Source of the DNA: Pectinophora gossypiella
Lineage: Eukaryota > Arthropoda > Insecta > Lepidoptera > Gelechiidae
Direction: 5' to 3'
Length of the DNA stretch: 64,000 nucleotides
NCBI RefSeq assembly: GCF_024362695.1
Contig: NC_065419.1
Coordinates: forward strand, 8,804,678 to 8,868,677
Below are positions 23,086 to 36,240 of the stretch, piece after piece. The position numbers and the translations under genes were made by a program. Under the pieces are notes generated by a model, which was given only the letters and a program-made list of their open reading frames with translations, made no database searches and was not told the origin of the DNA. Positions within the stretch are counted from its first letter, which is position 1. Each line of letters begins with the position of its first letter.

Positions 23086-24924
23086 TTTTTTCCATGATTT
23101 TTTCAATTTTCGCGAATCACAGTTCTAAAAAATTAGAATAATATTTTAAACAATAGGTACGAACTTCGTTTGCTTTACAAATCAATTTCAACAAGAAATA
23201 CTACGTAATATAGCTATTATTTTCAATTTTGTAAAATATACCAGCTCAAAACCCTTCATTCATATATTTTTACATCGACACCCTTTTGGTGCTTGCTACT
23301 CCCGCGAAAATTCAAACTATCCTAATGTCTATTTTTGTATTTTAAATAATTTTATTCCATAAATTCGTACATATTCTTTCAAAATAACATCCCTATCTCG
23401 AATCCTAATTAACAAACTCTAAAATTTCGTATACCTTTTTATAATCTATGTATTCCTGTGACGTAAACTGAACATATCCTTCATTCGTTCTCATAGTTAA
23501 ACAAAACAGTTGAATCAAGTAGTGTGGTTTGTATTGTTTGGACAATTAGTGTACTTTTTGTGTTAAATATAATTATTAAACCTTTCAGATTGTGTTTAAT
23601 ATGACTACAGAATAGTGGGAATCATAATGGAAGGAAGACAAAATAAGATGCAACGTACGGGTTTTAGCTACAATAATTAGTAAGATTGAAGACTTCTTGA
23701 CGATGTTTATAATGTATCCTATAAAATATTCACTCACCAGGTAAGAAATTAATAAATACCTTTTGTATTCGTTAAGTATTTTATAGAGAAATTCGTAGTG
23801 CAAAAAGTCACTGTTTCAACCATTTGTTCCAATTTTTCTTATGATAATTTCAACTATCAAACAGCAATCAAGCAAAATTTTATTACTTAACTCCATGTGT
23901 GGAGAGATAGTTCTTATCAGGACTACAAGAATTATTTGAATCTGTTTAGGATTTAATGAGATATTAACAGATGAAATTTTTTCAAATATTCCTTAGATTC
24001 CTACACATGCTCAGTCACTAACAACCTTGTTTTATTGATGAGTAATATAATAATTAGTAAATTACATACCCACCAGACATGAAATCAACCAATAGTTTCT
24101 GGACTGATAAATAAAATATAAAGTTATTAGCAAAACGGTTTCGGTTAAAACTGGCTTTCATGATGAGATTTGATCTCCCTTCATATTCTTTTGAGAATAA
24201 GAATGAATCCTACTTCTATTGTATTCACATGTTTTTATTCGTTTATTAGAGTCCTGTGAGTCATAAATAATACCTGTGGAAACAATAAGTAAATGCAAGT
24301 CATCGTCTTAGTAGGTACTAGACAGTGATTATGCTCTTACATAAAATTTACCCCTAATTTCAGTTATTAATTACTTTCAGAATCGTCCAAAGATTCAGGA
24401 GGGACAGATATCTACTCCAAACCTGGTATCTGTTGCAGATATTCAAGAAAATTATAGGAAAACAAATGTGAATGACGGACAGATTTAGCAAGATGAAAGA
24501 TTTAAGCCTACAAGCACGCTACTGTTTCTCACATCAAAGGTACATTGTTAATTATGAACATCAATAGTAAATAAAGCAGTTTTGGAGAAAAATAGTATGT
24601 TTCATTAATAATACCCTGGTTGATTATTTTTATTGATATCGTAATCCATCTATTGGCAAGCTATGGTACTACAATGACTTCTAGCTATCAAGCTGCCTAG
24701 AATTGAAGTCCTGCTTTTCACAAATGTCAGTCCTTTTCCCACCCCATCTATGTACGAGTAGATGTACTTAACCAAATCTATTCCCTAAAAGATGGCGTTA
24801 AATTTATAAAATAAATAAAAATAGTTGGCTTATAGAAAACACTAGATTCAAATTAAGAAATAAGTAGTTTCATAATGGTATAACCACTAGAAAATCATTA
24901 TCACTTCCATATAGGTTTGTAGAT

Positions 24925-25005
24925 ACATACATACATACACAAACTCACGCCTACCTCCCACCAGGGCAAGCAGAGACCATTGAATTCCATTTGTTTGTAG
25001 ATCTA
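24925..25005 (+). repeat. SINE-like fragment nested in the LTR
   Basis: A (ATAC)n run followed by 'aaactcacgcctacctccca' and 'gcaagcagagaccattgaa' matches a common lepidopteran SINE piece as I recall it. The same fragment is in the other LTR at about 34171-34251. Confidence 0.45.
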
Positions 25006-25277
25006 TGAAATTATGAAACCTAACGGTGAAACAAAGCCTACATGTTTCTCAAAGTTCTAATTATGTTTTTCCTGTCTAAAGTCATAAAAAATAAAAGACG
25101 AAAATAATAATAAATGTCGAAAAAAAAATATTTCACTCCATAGCCAATCCTTTTAGTTAAGTGTTAAGTACTAACTTTTAGACAAATATTTAAACACATT
25201 ATTGATATACATTAAGGTTTATTGAAGCTAACACAGATGGCTCCAGCGCACGATTATTGTGGTGCGTTCTGTTACAA

Positions 25278-25286
25278 TCGCCCCCT
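25278..25286 (-). other. polypurine tract before the 3' LTR of the giant element
   Basis: On the minus strand AGGGGGCGA lies one base before the 3' LTR start (TGTAACAG). This is the position and composition expected for the plus-strand DNA primer. Confidence 0.7.
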
Positions 25287-26082
25287 AAATTATTACGTAG
25301 TTTATCGTAGTGATAATTTATAAACAATAAAAGAAACACCACAATAAGCTAGCCTTAAAGAAATAAATAAAGCAAACCTTTAAATTACTATAATAAGATT
25401 TCCAAAGAACATCTTATTAAACCTTTATTTAATCTTACATACAATGACAATTTATCTAATTTCCCCCCAGGAATGACCGTCAACTCCCCTCAAGAGTAAA
25501 TAAATACTAATATAATAGCAATAAAATAAAATAAATACACTATAATACTTTATTCAAAAATACTGTAACCATAATGATATACAAGTACAGTCATGTAAGT
25601 ATACAGGTATACTAAAAATTTCTTAATTGCTTCCCTAAATAAATAATAAAAAATAAATAATATTATATACTACTGCTTACTCCTTTGGGAACACGAGCGT
25701 GATGTCAAAATATTACTATATATATAAAAAACAAAAATATCATAATTATACATCAATAATATTATTAAATAACCATAATAATTAATAATATACTAATTAT
25801 TTTAATAATTAAATCTTTATTGAATATAATTATTTAAAAAAATAAATTTAAAAGATATATTATATCTCTTATCACAATTACAAAAAAAAAACATAAAAAA
25901 TAATAATAACGAAACAAAATAAATAAATAATAACTCAATTATTGAGTAGTAAACAAAACAAAAGTAAACTATTTCAAATTATTTAAATTAAACCTATCAA
26001 ATTCAATTTAATCTAAATATAGGGATAATGATTTCAAAACAACTAGCGCCATCTATGAGAGAACATTGGAACTAATGGAAGT

Positions 26083-26345
26083 AGGTCAAGTCAATAACCT
26101 AACCTATAATCTGGTCAACGACCTCTTATCCCTGACCTCTATCAATGACCTTGACCAATAAAACCGATCAATGACCTCGATCAATGACCCCGTATCAATG
26201 ACCTGGTATCAATGACCCCGAATCAATGACCCCGTATCAATGACCTCTTATCTATGGCTCGGTATCAATGACCTTTCTACCAGCGACCCTTTTCGATTAT
26301 TGACCCTTCCGGTTATTGACCCTTCCAATTATTGACCTGATTAAA
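26083..26345. repeat. 14-bp minisatellite built on TCAATGACC
   Basis: Exact TCAATGACC occurs at 26142, 26168, 26181, 26195, 26209, 26223, 26237 and 26265, mostly at 14-bp spacing with a unit like GTATCAATGACCCC. Degenerate copies ('gtcaacgacct', 'gttattgaccc') extend to both sides. On the element's sense strand the unit reads GGTCATTGA. Confidence 0.85.
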
Positions 26346-27789
26346 TAACCTTGATCAACACTAACCCTAGCTAAATTACCTACCGTGGTCAATAGTAACC
26401 TTATTAAATTACTCTTATCACAACCGCGATCAACAACACTTTTACACTAATAAACTAAACATACAAAAACAAGCAAATAAAAACATTTAAAAACCCTATC
26501 CAACCCCAATCTAACCTAATATAAAAGATACGATAAAAAAACAAAATAATTAAATAATGCATATCAACGCACTCTAACGGTGAACAACGGAACTAATAAT
26601 TTGTCCGTCGATATGAGACTCTATGCGAGGTCTATCTAATAAATGTCAAACTAATACTCCTACTCGTCACTAGATGGCAGGCAAAATAAAGCATCTACAG
26701 ACGAACCGATTAATATCGATTTTATTTTAGATCGATCGATTTTGTTTATTATTTTTTTATAAAAGTAAGATAAACCTACATCAAAACGTCACAAATTAAA
26801 TTATATAGCCTTAGATAAATTGTATCTATGAAAATACTAAATAAACACGCTTATTTATAATAATAAAAAAATTGCCTTTGTCAAACTATGAACCTAAAAC
26901 AAGGCTGTATGTAAGATGATCCTTGTCTACGTACTTAGACAAACCAAAAACAAACAAATTTAATGTCAGATTGACAACTGGAGAGATCCATCCGTTGTAT
27001 TACGATTATTTCGTCGTGATTATTAAATAAATCATTGTAAATAAGAAGATTCTACCTAGTAAAAACATATAAAAGATGACACAAGGTAATTATAAAAGTT
27101 TGGTTACTTAAAATAATACGTCTGTACGTTGGAAAACCTTCACTTGCATCTTGTTCACAACACGCTTACAATGCTATTTTGTTTTGTTTTCAGTCACGCG
27201 CATGTTTCTACATAACCTACAGCTTCGAAATGATAATATAGCCCTGCCTAACTATGCAAGAACGAAACCCTACAATGCTAGCAAGTCAAAATGCCTATCG
27301 ACCTACAGCCCTAGCCCTAGCCATACCTACACAGAAAATATATAAATAGATACATAGGGCGGGATACCTGCACCATGAGACCTAAGGCAACAGGCGGATA
27401 GTGGAAAGGAGAAGGTGCAGGAAGGATTTTCTTACTGCCAATCACACAGACTCATGTGACCGTGGTTAGGCTAAAGGTGTCTTGGCCACAGTAAGAGGAT
27501 ACTGAAAGTGACACATAGAACAATATAAACATGCACAGTGTGATAAAACAAAAGTGACATGGACATACACAGTGAAATTAAAGTGAAATAATAATAAATA
27601 AAACAAGCAGAATATGACAACTGTACTTATTATAATATGAATTAATATTAGAATGTTGATGATAACCAGACTCTTATTTATAATCTTTGATAGTTAAACC
27701 ATAACATTGAACCGTTTTAACACAACTTCACCCCTTTACGATATCAGGGTTGGCAGGTTAGTCTCAGACCCTTACTATTCACAAAAATA

Positions 27790-28200
27790 GAATGCCCCCG
27801 CTGGACATTTAAGATACATACATAGCTTCACGCCCCCACATAATTCTTAAAGTACATACATAGCTTTACTTACGCCCCCATATAATTCTTGAGATACATA
27901 CATAACTTTACTCTCCACATAATTCTTGAGGTACATACATAACTTTACACCTCCACATCATTATTGATGTACATACATAGCTTTACACCTTTCCTAGGTT
28001 ACATTAATACATACATAAACACTTCACACATTTATAAGCTATAGTTTTATATACATACATGTAAATTTTCACACCCCCACTTTATTTTAACCATACATAC
28101 ACATCTTAATGTCTCCCTTAGATTACACATACATAAACATTTCACATCTTTATAAACCCCTAGTTATATACACGTACATATCAAATTTCACGCCCCCAAG
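27790..28200. repeat. degenerate ~40-bp tandem array beside the primer binding site
   Basis: Recurring 'cgcccccacataattctt' and 'tacatacatagctttac', with 'tacataca'-type cores at about 27815, 27853, 27895, 27932 and 27970 and looser copies to 28198. It lies just downstream of the primer site in element orientation. Confidence 0.75.
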
Positions 28201-28234
28201 ACATCCAATCTTTTCCCAGCATTTGAGACCCCAT

Positions 28235-28253
28235 AATCCTGGTCACGGCACCA
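28235..28253 (-). other. primer binding site, tRNA-His type
   Basis: On the minus strand, three bases (ATT) after the 5' LTR, the sequence is TGGTGCCGTGACCAGGATT. Its complement is the 3' end of a tRNA: T-stem CCTGG, acceptor strand TCACGGC, discriminator A, CCA. An acceptor arm starting GCCGTGA matches eukaryotic tRNA-His(GUG) as I know it. The match stops at 19 nt. Confidence 0.8.
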
Positions 28254-28256
28254 AAT

Positions 28257-31200
28257 TGTAACGCCCCCCCCCTTACATATATTACTTAAAAACCCCACAC
28301 ACTCAACTCCAATGACTAAACGACCAGGATTCGACCCTGGGTTATAGTCAACTAAGTGAATAAATTGGCCATTATTATTGTTGTGATCGTCTAGTATAAA
28401 GGTAGGACCTTATGTTGTGTTTTGTAGTAACTCAAATTCTTTTATATGAAGGTAGCTGAGTCAGATATGAATGCATGTTATTGAGGGCATGTAAATAAAG
28501 AATAATACTAACTTAATATACTACATATATACTTAATAACAATACAAATAGGTTATAATTATGTCGCTATGGTATATGAGAAAGTCAAGTAAATATCTAA
28601 GTAATAGGGCAATGGGATGTGAGATATTATAAGTATTTATAGTTTAAAAACAGTCAAATCAACGCCAAGCAAACCTAAACTTAATGACACTGATTAAAGC
28701 TTATAATTAAACAAGAGAGACTTACAAGAAGGTAAGAAATTAGTTAGTTATTTAAAATATGTTTAGGAATTTGGCTTTATTATTGTAAAAGATCTAGGAA
28801 CACAGGAAAAGGATTAGAATACCATACCAACAATCTAATAGTATAGGGTGCCGTTTCGAGCCCCGACCACGCTCACCGGCGAATGAGGCCCTACCCTGAT
28901 TTAGGCCCCTCTCCGAAAGAACAAATAGGTCTTTTTATGAAATGATAAGCACATAAATGTGACATATCAGGAGCATTAGGTAAATAATTGGTAGGTAAAG
29001 GGAAGAGCTTCCCAACACCAATTTCACATATGTAAAAAAAATTATTTAAGTTAGACAGATTTACATCCAATCTAACAACACAACTCATTGTGATGCATAG
29101 TTAGCACCATAGCCATGGCGCAAAAAGGTAAGTATGTGAGCGACTTAGCAACCGGAAGCCAATATGCAGCTACTCATCACTGTCCTCCCCCCAATACACC
29201 ACAGTGCAAGAGGATCAACAGAAGCAGTGACTACCGAACTGGATTGACCCCAAATATACTAAGCAAAAGGTCCCTAACAAAACGAATGAGCGACTTAGCA
29301 ACCGAAGGCAATACGCAGCTACTCATCACTGTCCTCCCCCCAATACACCACAGTGCAAGAGGATCAACAGAAGCAGAGACTACCGAACTGGATTGACCCC
29401 GAGTATACTAAGCAAAAATGTCCCTAACGTCCCTACTATGGCTTCAGCGGCATTGCAATAACACCAGCCATAGGAATAAGTATGAGTGTGAGATGGATGG
29501 TCATGAATATGATACCAACCATGAATCACAAGAATATATGCAGTCAAACTGGATGTAATTGTTATGCATAAATGCATTATTGCAATAATATTGCATGTTA
29601 GTAAGCAAACAAGTTGCATAGTGAAATTAGGCCAGGTAAACCCCTGGACAAGGTATAGGTTGTAAAGTTAGGTATGTCACTAACTAGCAGCAGTGACATT
29701 AAGGTATTATCAGGTAAAAGAATAGTAAAATAACACAAATAAATTGTGTTGAATTGGTTTGTATATCAGTGTAATCAAGCCAGGCAGGCCCGGACAATGC
29801 AAGTAAGTAAGTAAGAAGTCATGTTAAGTCACATAGGTGAAATAACAACACAGTTTCAGAGTATATAAGTTTATTCATAAGCCATTATCAATACCATTAC
29901 CTTCATCTCATGGTATCCAGACTTTTATAATTCAATTCAAATTAGTAATTAATTGTATTATTTACATGGCTTAGTAAGCCACAATAAACTGATAGGTCCA
30001 GAGTGGGTCATAATAAATTTACATTATAACACAAGAGGACAAAGTTGACCCATACCATACAATACTGATTATATGGCATCGGCTAGAGTCTTCATACTCG
30101 AAAGCATCGCCACGCACAACCGCTCATCAGGAGGAGGCAATCCAACCTGACTATCCAAGTCGCAGCGCTGACTCGATACTGATTATCTAGCTTCATCTCA
30201 TATTGGCGGATGGTCATCCTGTCCCAATATCAGAAAGAAGGTCATGGATAATAATATCTCACCGCACCACTCCTGTAGATAGCTGTATCTCCCAAAGCAC
30301 CACTATAGAACAATCCAGAACCATGTTACAGTGGTAACAACAACTGTTCCTACAATTATTCTACATTGACACAGTGAGGTAGCAGGCCGTAAACCATAAA
30401 GGTTCACCCTGTGTAACTTCAGATTGGTTTTCGAATAGAATCCTCAGGGGAATTCTAACTACAATAAAACACAGCAAGATTACAATCCAACCTGGACCAA
30501 CAGTCTAGGTTCACAATATAAGGTAAAAATCTAAATCCATGAGGTTACCTCTAAAACAAGGATACCTCATTCTGCATACTGATCTCCCCATCTCCAGGCA
30601 ATAATTAATTATATTACCTCGAAATGTGAATCACAACACACAGAACTACAAGAAGAACATTTTTGTTCAGTCTATGCGGCAATATGTACAATTTTCATTG
30701 TAAACATTGACACACAGCCCAAACATAACCAATAAGATAATAAAATCCAGTCAGAATATATCGCAAGCAGTCATTCCCTACGCGTCAGTAAAGTGTCAGT
30801 CAAAAAGTTAAATAGATAAACATACATAAACTACATAAAATAACATAAATAATAACAAAACACAAACAAAGGTAAACAATCACAAGCAGCACATGATCCC
30901 TACGTTCGCAAGCTTCCCTACACACTTTTTACACATCCTACTCCTATCGGGCCCTATCTTTAGCGTAAAATTGTACCTGCCGTCTGAGATCTGATGATCT
31001 CAGACCTGTTTCCAACGATGCCTGTAAGAAAAAGGTAATTAGTACACCACACTTCCTATTTTAAACCTAACAAGGTCCCTACTGCGCACTACGCGGACTT
31101 TTGTCGGACAAAACCTACATATTTCACGTAATCTACGCACGGAAACTAATTCTAATCCCTATTCTAGCGCGGTAGACGACCAGCTACACCACGGAAGGTT

Positions 31201-34200
31201 CGAATAGCTGATTAAAGAGCAAATTTACATATTTTGACAAAATAATAATCGCGCACTGTAATCCTGAGCTACGGAGCTCTCAAAAGTCGCGACAGCTGGT
31301 AATCCAGCAGAATGGATCCCTACCAACTTACAGAATAGCTAGTCCGACTTGAAATTCCTAAACCGGCAGCACCTCCTGCTGTTCTTGCTCCGAGCGAAGT
31401 TCCTATCAGACCCGACAGCACCTCCTGCTGCTAATGCCACGAACGAAGTTCCTATCAGACCGACAGCACCTCCTGCTGTTCTTGCCACGAACGAAGTTCC
31501 CCAAAAAATCGTGCAAAACCCCTTTTATACCCGTTATGCTCCCTCTCATCTATCAGGCAATCGCGATATTGCTACCACTAGCGCCTCAAAAACATCCAAA
31601 TGACATTTACCCGACATTGACAATCGAGGTATTTATTGAAAATCTCATACTTCCTATTGACATAAAAATATTCATTTAATTTTATTTTTATTCTTAAGTA
31701 GACTATAATACTAATGATGTTATTTATTTAATCAAATTCTATTTAATTTATCAAATCAGAACTGCAGAATTTTAGATAAAAAATATATCCAATTTTGTAG
31801 AATTTCTAAAAAGCCAAACACTCGCTCGACCATTTGCCTGACGTTTCTCGCACACATCTGTAATTTACATAATCTACACAAACCAAGCTCCTCAACCTTA
31901 TTGGCTGTTTCTCTGTGTACGCGAAAGTGGCGTGACTTCTAGATTGTTCTATTTTAGGGTCTAAAACGCGTACAATACAACACCTTGTCAACAATCCAAA
32001 AACGGTTCCGTTTTTGGAGACAAAAACCATGAAAATACCTAAATTCCTCTATATCTCTTAAACTGTGACAATTAGGTAGCTGAAACTTTCAAAAACAATG
32101 CAAATTCAAAGAAACACAATAAATCAAACATTTAAAAAGATCCCCCACTCTACAAACCCGATCCTCCAATGCATGTTTTGGCTTGTCATTAACAACGACA
32201 ACATACTAGCAATATAAAATTCACGATCAACTCACGTTCATGTTTTTGTTCACTAAATGTTCTTTCAATCGTAGGCACGGAACCCCTCCAAATAATGCGA
32301 TTCACACTTGGCATTATTTTAGTTTTACTTTTTTTTTCCATGATTTTTTCAATTTTCGCGAATCACAGTTCTAAAAAATTAGAATAATATTTTAAACAAT
32401 AGGTACGAACTTCGTTTGCTTTACAAATCAATTTCAACAAGAAATACTACGTAATATAGCTATTATTTTCAATTTTGTAAAATATACCAGCTCAAAACCC
32501 TTCATTCATATATTTTTACATCGACACCCTTTTGGTGCTTGCTACTCCCGCGAAAATTCAAACTATCCTAATGTCTATTTTTGTATTTTAAATAATTTTA
32601 TTCCATAAATTCGTACATATTCTTTCAAAATAACATCCCTATCTCGAATCCTAATTAACAAACTCTAAAATTTCGTATACCTTTTTATAATCTATGTATT
32701 CCTGTGACGTAAACTGAACATATCCTTCATTCGTTCTCATAGTTAAACAAAACAGTTGAATCAAGTAGTGTGGTTTGTATTGTTTGGACAATTAGTGTAC
32801 TTTTTGTGTTAAATATAATTATTAAACCTTTCAGATTGTGTTTAATATGACTACAGAATAGTGGGAATCATAATGGAAGGAAGACAAAATAAGATGCAAC
32901 GTACGGGTTTTAGCTACAATAATTAGTAAGATTGAAGACTTCTTGACGATGTTTATAATGTATCCTATAAAATATTCACTCACCAGGTAAGAAATTAATA
33001 AATACCTTTTGTATTCGTTAAGTATTTTATAGAGAAATTCGTAGTGCAAAAAGTCACTGTTTCAACCATTTGTTCCAATTTTTCTTATGATAATTTCAAC
33101 TATCAAACAGCAATCAAGCAAAATTTTATTACTTAACTCCATGTGTGGAGAGATAGTTCTTATCAGGACTACAAGAATTATTTGAATCTGTTTAGGATTT
33201 AATGAGATATTAACAGATGAAATTTTTTCAAATATTCCTTAGATTCCTACACATGCTCAGTCACTAACAACCTTGTTTTATTGATGAGTAATATAATAAT
33301 TAGTAAATTACATACCCACCAGACATGAAATCAACCAATAGTTTCTGGACTGATAAATAAAATATAAAGTTATTAGCAAAACGGTTTCGGTTAAAACTGG
33401 CTTTCATGATGAGATTTGATCTCCCTTCATATTCTTTTGAGAATAAGAATGAATCCTACTTCTATTGTATTCACATGTTTTTATTCGTTTATTAGAGTCC
33501 TGTGAGTCATAAATAATACCTGTGGAAACAATAAGTAAATGCAAGTCATCGTCTTAGTAGGTACTAGACAGTGATTATGCTCTTACATAAAATTTACCCC
33601 TAATTTCAGTTATTAATTACTTTCAGAATCGTCCAAAGATTCAGGAGGGACAGATATCTACTCCAAACCTGGTATCTGTTGCAGATATTCAAGAAAATTA
33701 TAGGAAAACAAATGTGAATGACGGACAGATTTAGCAAGATGAAAGATTTAAGCCTACAAGCACGCTACTGTTTCTCACATCAAAGGTACATTGTTAATTA
33801 TGAACATCAATAGTAAATAAAGCAGTTTTGGAGAAAAATAGTATGTTTCATTAATAATACCCTGGTTGATTATTTTTATTGATATCGTAATCCATCTATT
33901 GGCAAGCTATGGTACTACAATGACTTCTAGCTATCAAGCTGCCTAGAATTGAAGTCCTGCTTTTCACAAATGTCAGTCCTTTTCCCACCCCATCTATGTA
34001 CGAGTAGATGTACTTAACCAAATCTATTCCCTAAAAGATGGCGTTAAATTTATAAAATAAATAAAAATAGTTGGCTTATAGAAAACACTAGATTCAAATT
34101 AAGAAATAAGTAGTTTCATAATGGTATAACCACTAGAAAATCATTATCACTTCCATATAGGTTTGTAGATACATACATACATACACAAACTCACGCCTAC

Positions 34201-34522
34201 CTCCCACCAGGGCAAGCAGAGACCATTGAATTCCATTTGTTTGTAGATCTATGAAATTATGAAACCTAACGGTGAAACAAAGCCTACATGTTTCTCAAAG
34301 TTCTAATTATGTTTTTCCTGTCTAAAGTCATAAAAAATAAAAGACGAAAATAATAATAAATGTCGAAAAAAAAATATTTCACTCCATAGCCAATCCTTTT
34401 AGTTAAGTGTTAAGTACTAACTTTTAGACAAATATTTAAACACATTATTGATATACATTAAGGTTTATTGAAGCTAACACAGATGGCTCCAGCGCACGAT
34501 TATTGTGGTGCGTTCTGTTACA
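28257..34522 (-). repeat. 5' LTR of the giant element (6,266 bp)
   Basis: Upstream LTR in element orientation, adjoining the primer site. It should carry the promoter, but no TATA or initiator could be assigned. The 23-bp deletion falls in a nested dispersed repeat (about 32098 here), where the longer version in the other LTR looks ancestral because it matches the usual form of that repeat. Confidence 0.88.
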
Positions 34523-35489
34523 GGGGGTTGTATACGCGAATTTCTATGTACCTCACTGACTTTATTTGGATCTTATTATCCAAAATATGGTAAAAAGGTA
34601 AAAAGGAAGATTACAAAAATCAGATCAATCCAGTGCGCAACGTAGTAGAATATTTTTTAGGTTTATAGTACCGTTTTTCATTAATTTAGAGCTCTTTCTT
34701 GTCCGAACTTTCCTATAATTTATTTTTTCTATGAAACAGATTTATATTTTTATTTATTATTCTTTCATTCTGTTAGTGAAAATTCACCTTTACCCTATCT
34801 TGAGACTCGAGATATTGATGGAAACAGCTATAACTTCAGTAGGTAGGCAAGGACTTTTGAAAGTTCCGAAGTCACTGAACTTTTAGCTTCAATCAGTCTG
34901 TTTTTGAAAGATACTGGAAATATAATGTATTCTGAAATATTGACGGACTTTATATATACTTAATATAGATCTAGATATTTTTCGGATGGACTCCACAAAG
35001 TTTAATTTAGTCTTTCCTTTCAGAAAGAAACCCTACCAAATAATAGTACTTACATAGTGACCTATAGAACAACCACAATTTTCTGTGAAAACTGTATTCA
35101 CCGCAGTATTCTGTGAAAGTTTTTTTTTTATCTTGGCTTTTCTTGTTACGTTGACAATAATAATCCCAGTCTGCGAAGCGATTTCCTCCCGACTCGCAAT
35201 TTGTCTTGAATACTCAACAAACAGTGCGAAAATAAATGTTACATTTATATACGTCTCAAAGAGAAATATGTAGTTTCAAGATATTATAAGTATTAAGATG
35301 AAGACGTTAAGATGGAATATTGAAGAAAAAAGTTCAAGATGATGACAATTAGTACTGTGTCATATGATATTCTGTTAGTAATCAAACCGGCTCGATGGAC
35401 CATGTTACCAAGCAATAATTAAAAACTGCAATAAATAGACTGTAAACTGAAAATATATTTTAAAAATATTAATTAATTATTTGGGGTTG
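34523..35489. other. intergenic DNA right of the giant LTR element
   Basis: Begins with the right GGGGG target duplication. AT-rich, no gene or repeat recognised. Confidence 0.45.
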
Positions 35490-35592
35490 TTTCCTGGCGC
35501 AAAGGTTGTCCATCGCCATACAACGTGGTAAAGCGGCAAGCGTGATGGGGACCTTTGCGCCCGGATCCACCCGCGGGGGCTTATTTGACTAA
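35490..35592 (+). pseudogene. C-terminal remnant of a non-LTR retrotransposon protein
   Basis: Reads FLAQRLSIAIQRGKAASVMG and continues to ...RGGLFD and a stop at 35590-35592, then an AT-rich tail. The same protein end occurs inverted at 36889-36975, so this is repetitive coding debris, not a host gene. Confidence 0.6.
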
Positions 35593-36240
35593 ATAGATTG
35601 TTATTGTCTATTTTATATAATGTGTATTTTTGTTTTGACTGTAATATTTTGTTATATAAGTACTTTAAAAATATACTTTATTGCACTTAACAACTAGTTA
35701 CATCACCAACATGAAATGGACGTTGACAAGGGTGGACTTATCTCTAAGAGATATCTCTTTCTGCCAACCCAGAAGTAGTATTAGAATATCTGCGGGAGAA
35801 TAAAAAAGGTGTAATATATGAAATACATTATAATAATTATATCTACCTATAAAACCGTTTAATAATAATAATAAATATATAAAAAACAGACTATGGGAAC
35901 ACAAATATATTCCTAAGCCTCTATATGTATACTATAAACCGAGCATTTTATAAGAGTAATGAAACATAAAATCACAAGGAAAATGATGAAATCTCATAGA
36001 AGACAAGTTTGTCATTATTATACTCATACCCAAAGCACACTGGTAGAGTAATACAGTTGCATGTTAAGATCTAATTATATCACAAGAAACGATAAGTTGT
36101 TGACGCGAAGATATACGTATTAGTATTAGAAAGTATTTCAACACGCAACGGTAGTAATTTTCTAATCTTCTACTTAATTACTTAGGTATAATACGTCCTT
36201 GCAAATCCATTTCAATTAAGTTAAATAGTTACATTTATAT

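Larger units (their letters stand above)
18982..25276 (-). repeat. 3' LTR of the giant element (6,295 bp)
   Basis: Starts TGTAACG followed by ten C and ends TTCTGTTACA on the plus strand. Compared with the other LTR it has one more C in the C-run, one extra 5-bp unit in a 'aataca' run near 22700, and 23 bp near 22830 that the other copy lacks. These three indels explain the full 29-bp length difference. No substitution was noticed in the stretches compared, though the comparison by eye was not exhaustive. No credible protein gene is present. Confidence 0.88.
25277..28256 (-). other. non-coding interior of the giant LTR element
   Basis: 2,980 bp between the LTRs. It is AT-rich at 25.3-26.0 kb, carries a 14-bp minisatellite at 26.1-26.3 kb and a ~40-bp repeat array next to the primer site. 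No frame over 64 codons was seen and no retroviral motif. In a non-autonomous element this part should hold the packaging signal. Confidence 0.75.
18982..34522 (-). mobile_element. 15.5-kb non-autonomous LTR retrotransposon with giant (6.3 kb) LTRs, LARD-like
   Basis: Two near-identical direct repeats (18982-25276 and 28257-34522) flank a 2,980-bp interior. Read on the minus strand each repeat starts TGTAACAG and ends CGTTACA. The whole is bracketed by GGGGG on both sides (18977-18981 and 34523-34527), a 5-bp target duplication. A tRNA-His-type primer site follows the 5' LTR (28235-28253) and a purine tract precedes the 3' LTR (25278-25286). No gag, protease, RT or integrase motif exists anywhere in the 15.5 kb; the longest frames are under 95 codons. 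The element must use enzymes supplied in trans. Long LTRs with a non-coding interior fit the LARD concept described in plants. Superfamily is not decided: the 5-bp duplication and 'TTTGGTGCCG' primer context suit BEL/Pao, but Ty3/gypsy is not excluded. Confidence 0.88.

Noticed and set aside
27780..28200. CRISPR-like array
   Set aside because: Units are degenerate and of variable length with no unique spacers, and the genome is eukaryotic; it is a tandem repeat within a retroelement.
18982..34522. Simple segmental duplication or assembly duplication instead of an LTR element
   Set aside because: Terminal TG/CA, 5-bp target duplication, primer site and polypurine tract are all at the exact borders; three indels argue against pure assembly collapse or duplication. 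Long reads would still be the final test.
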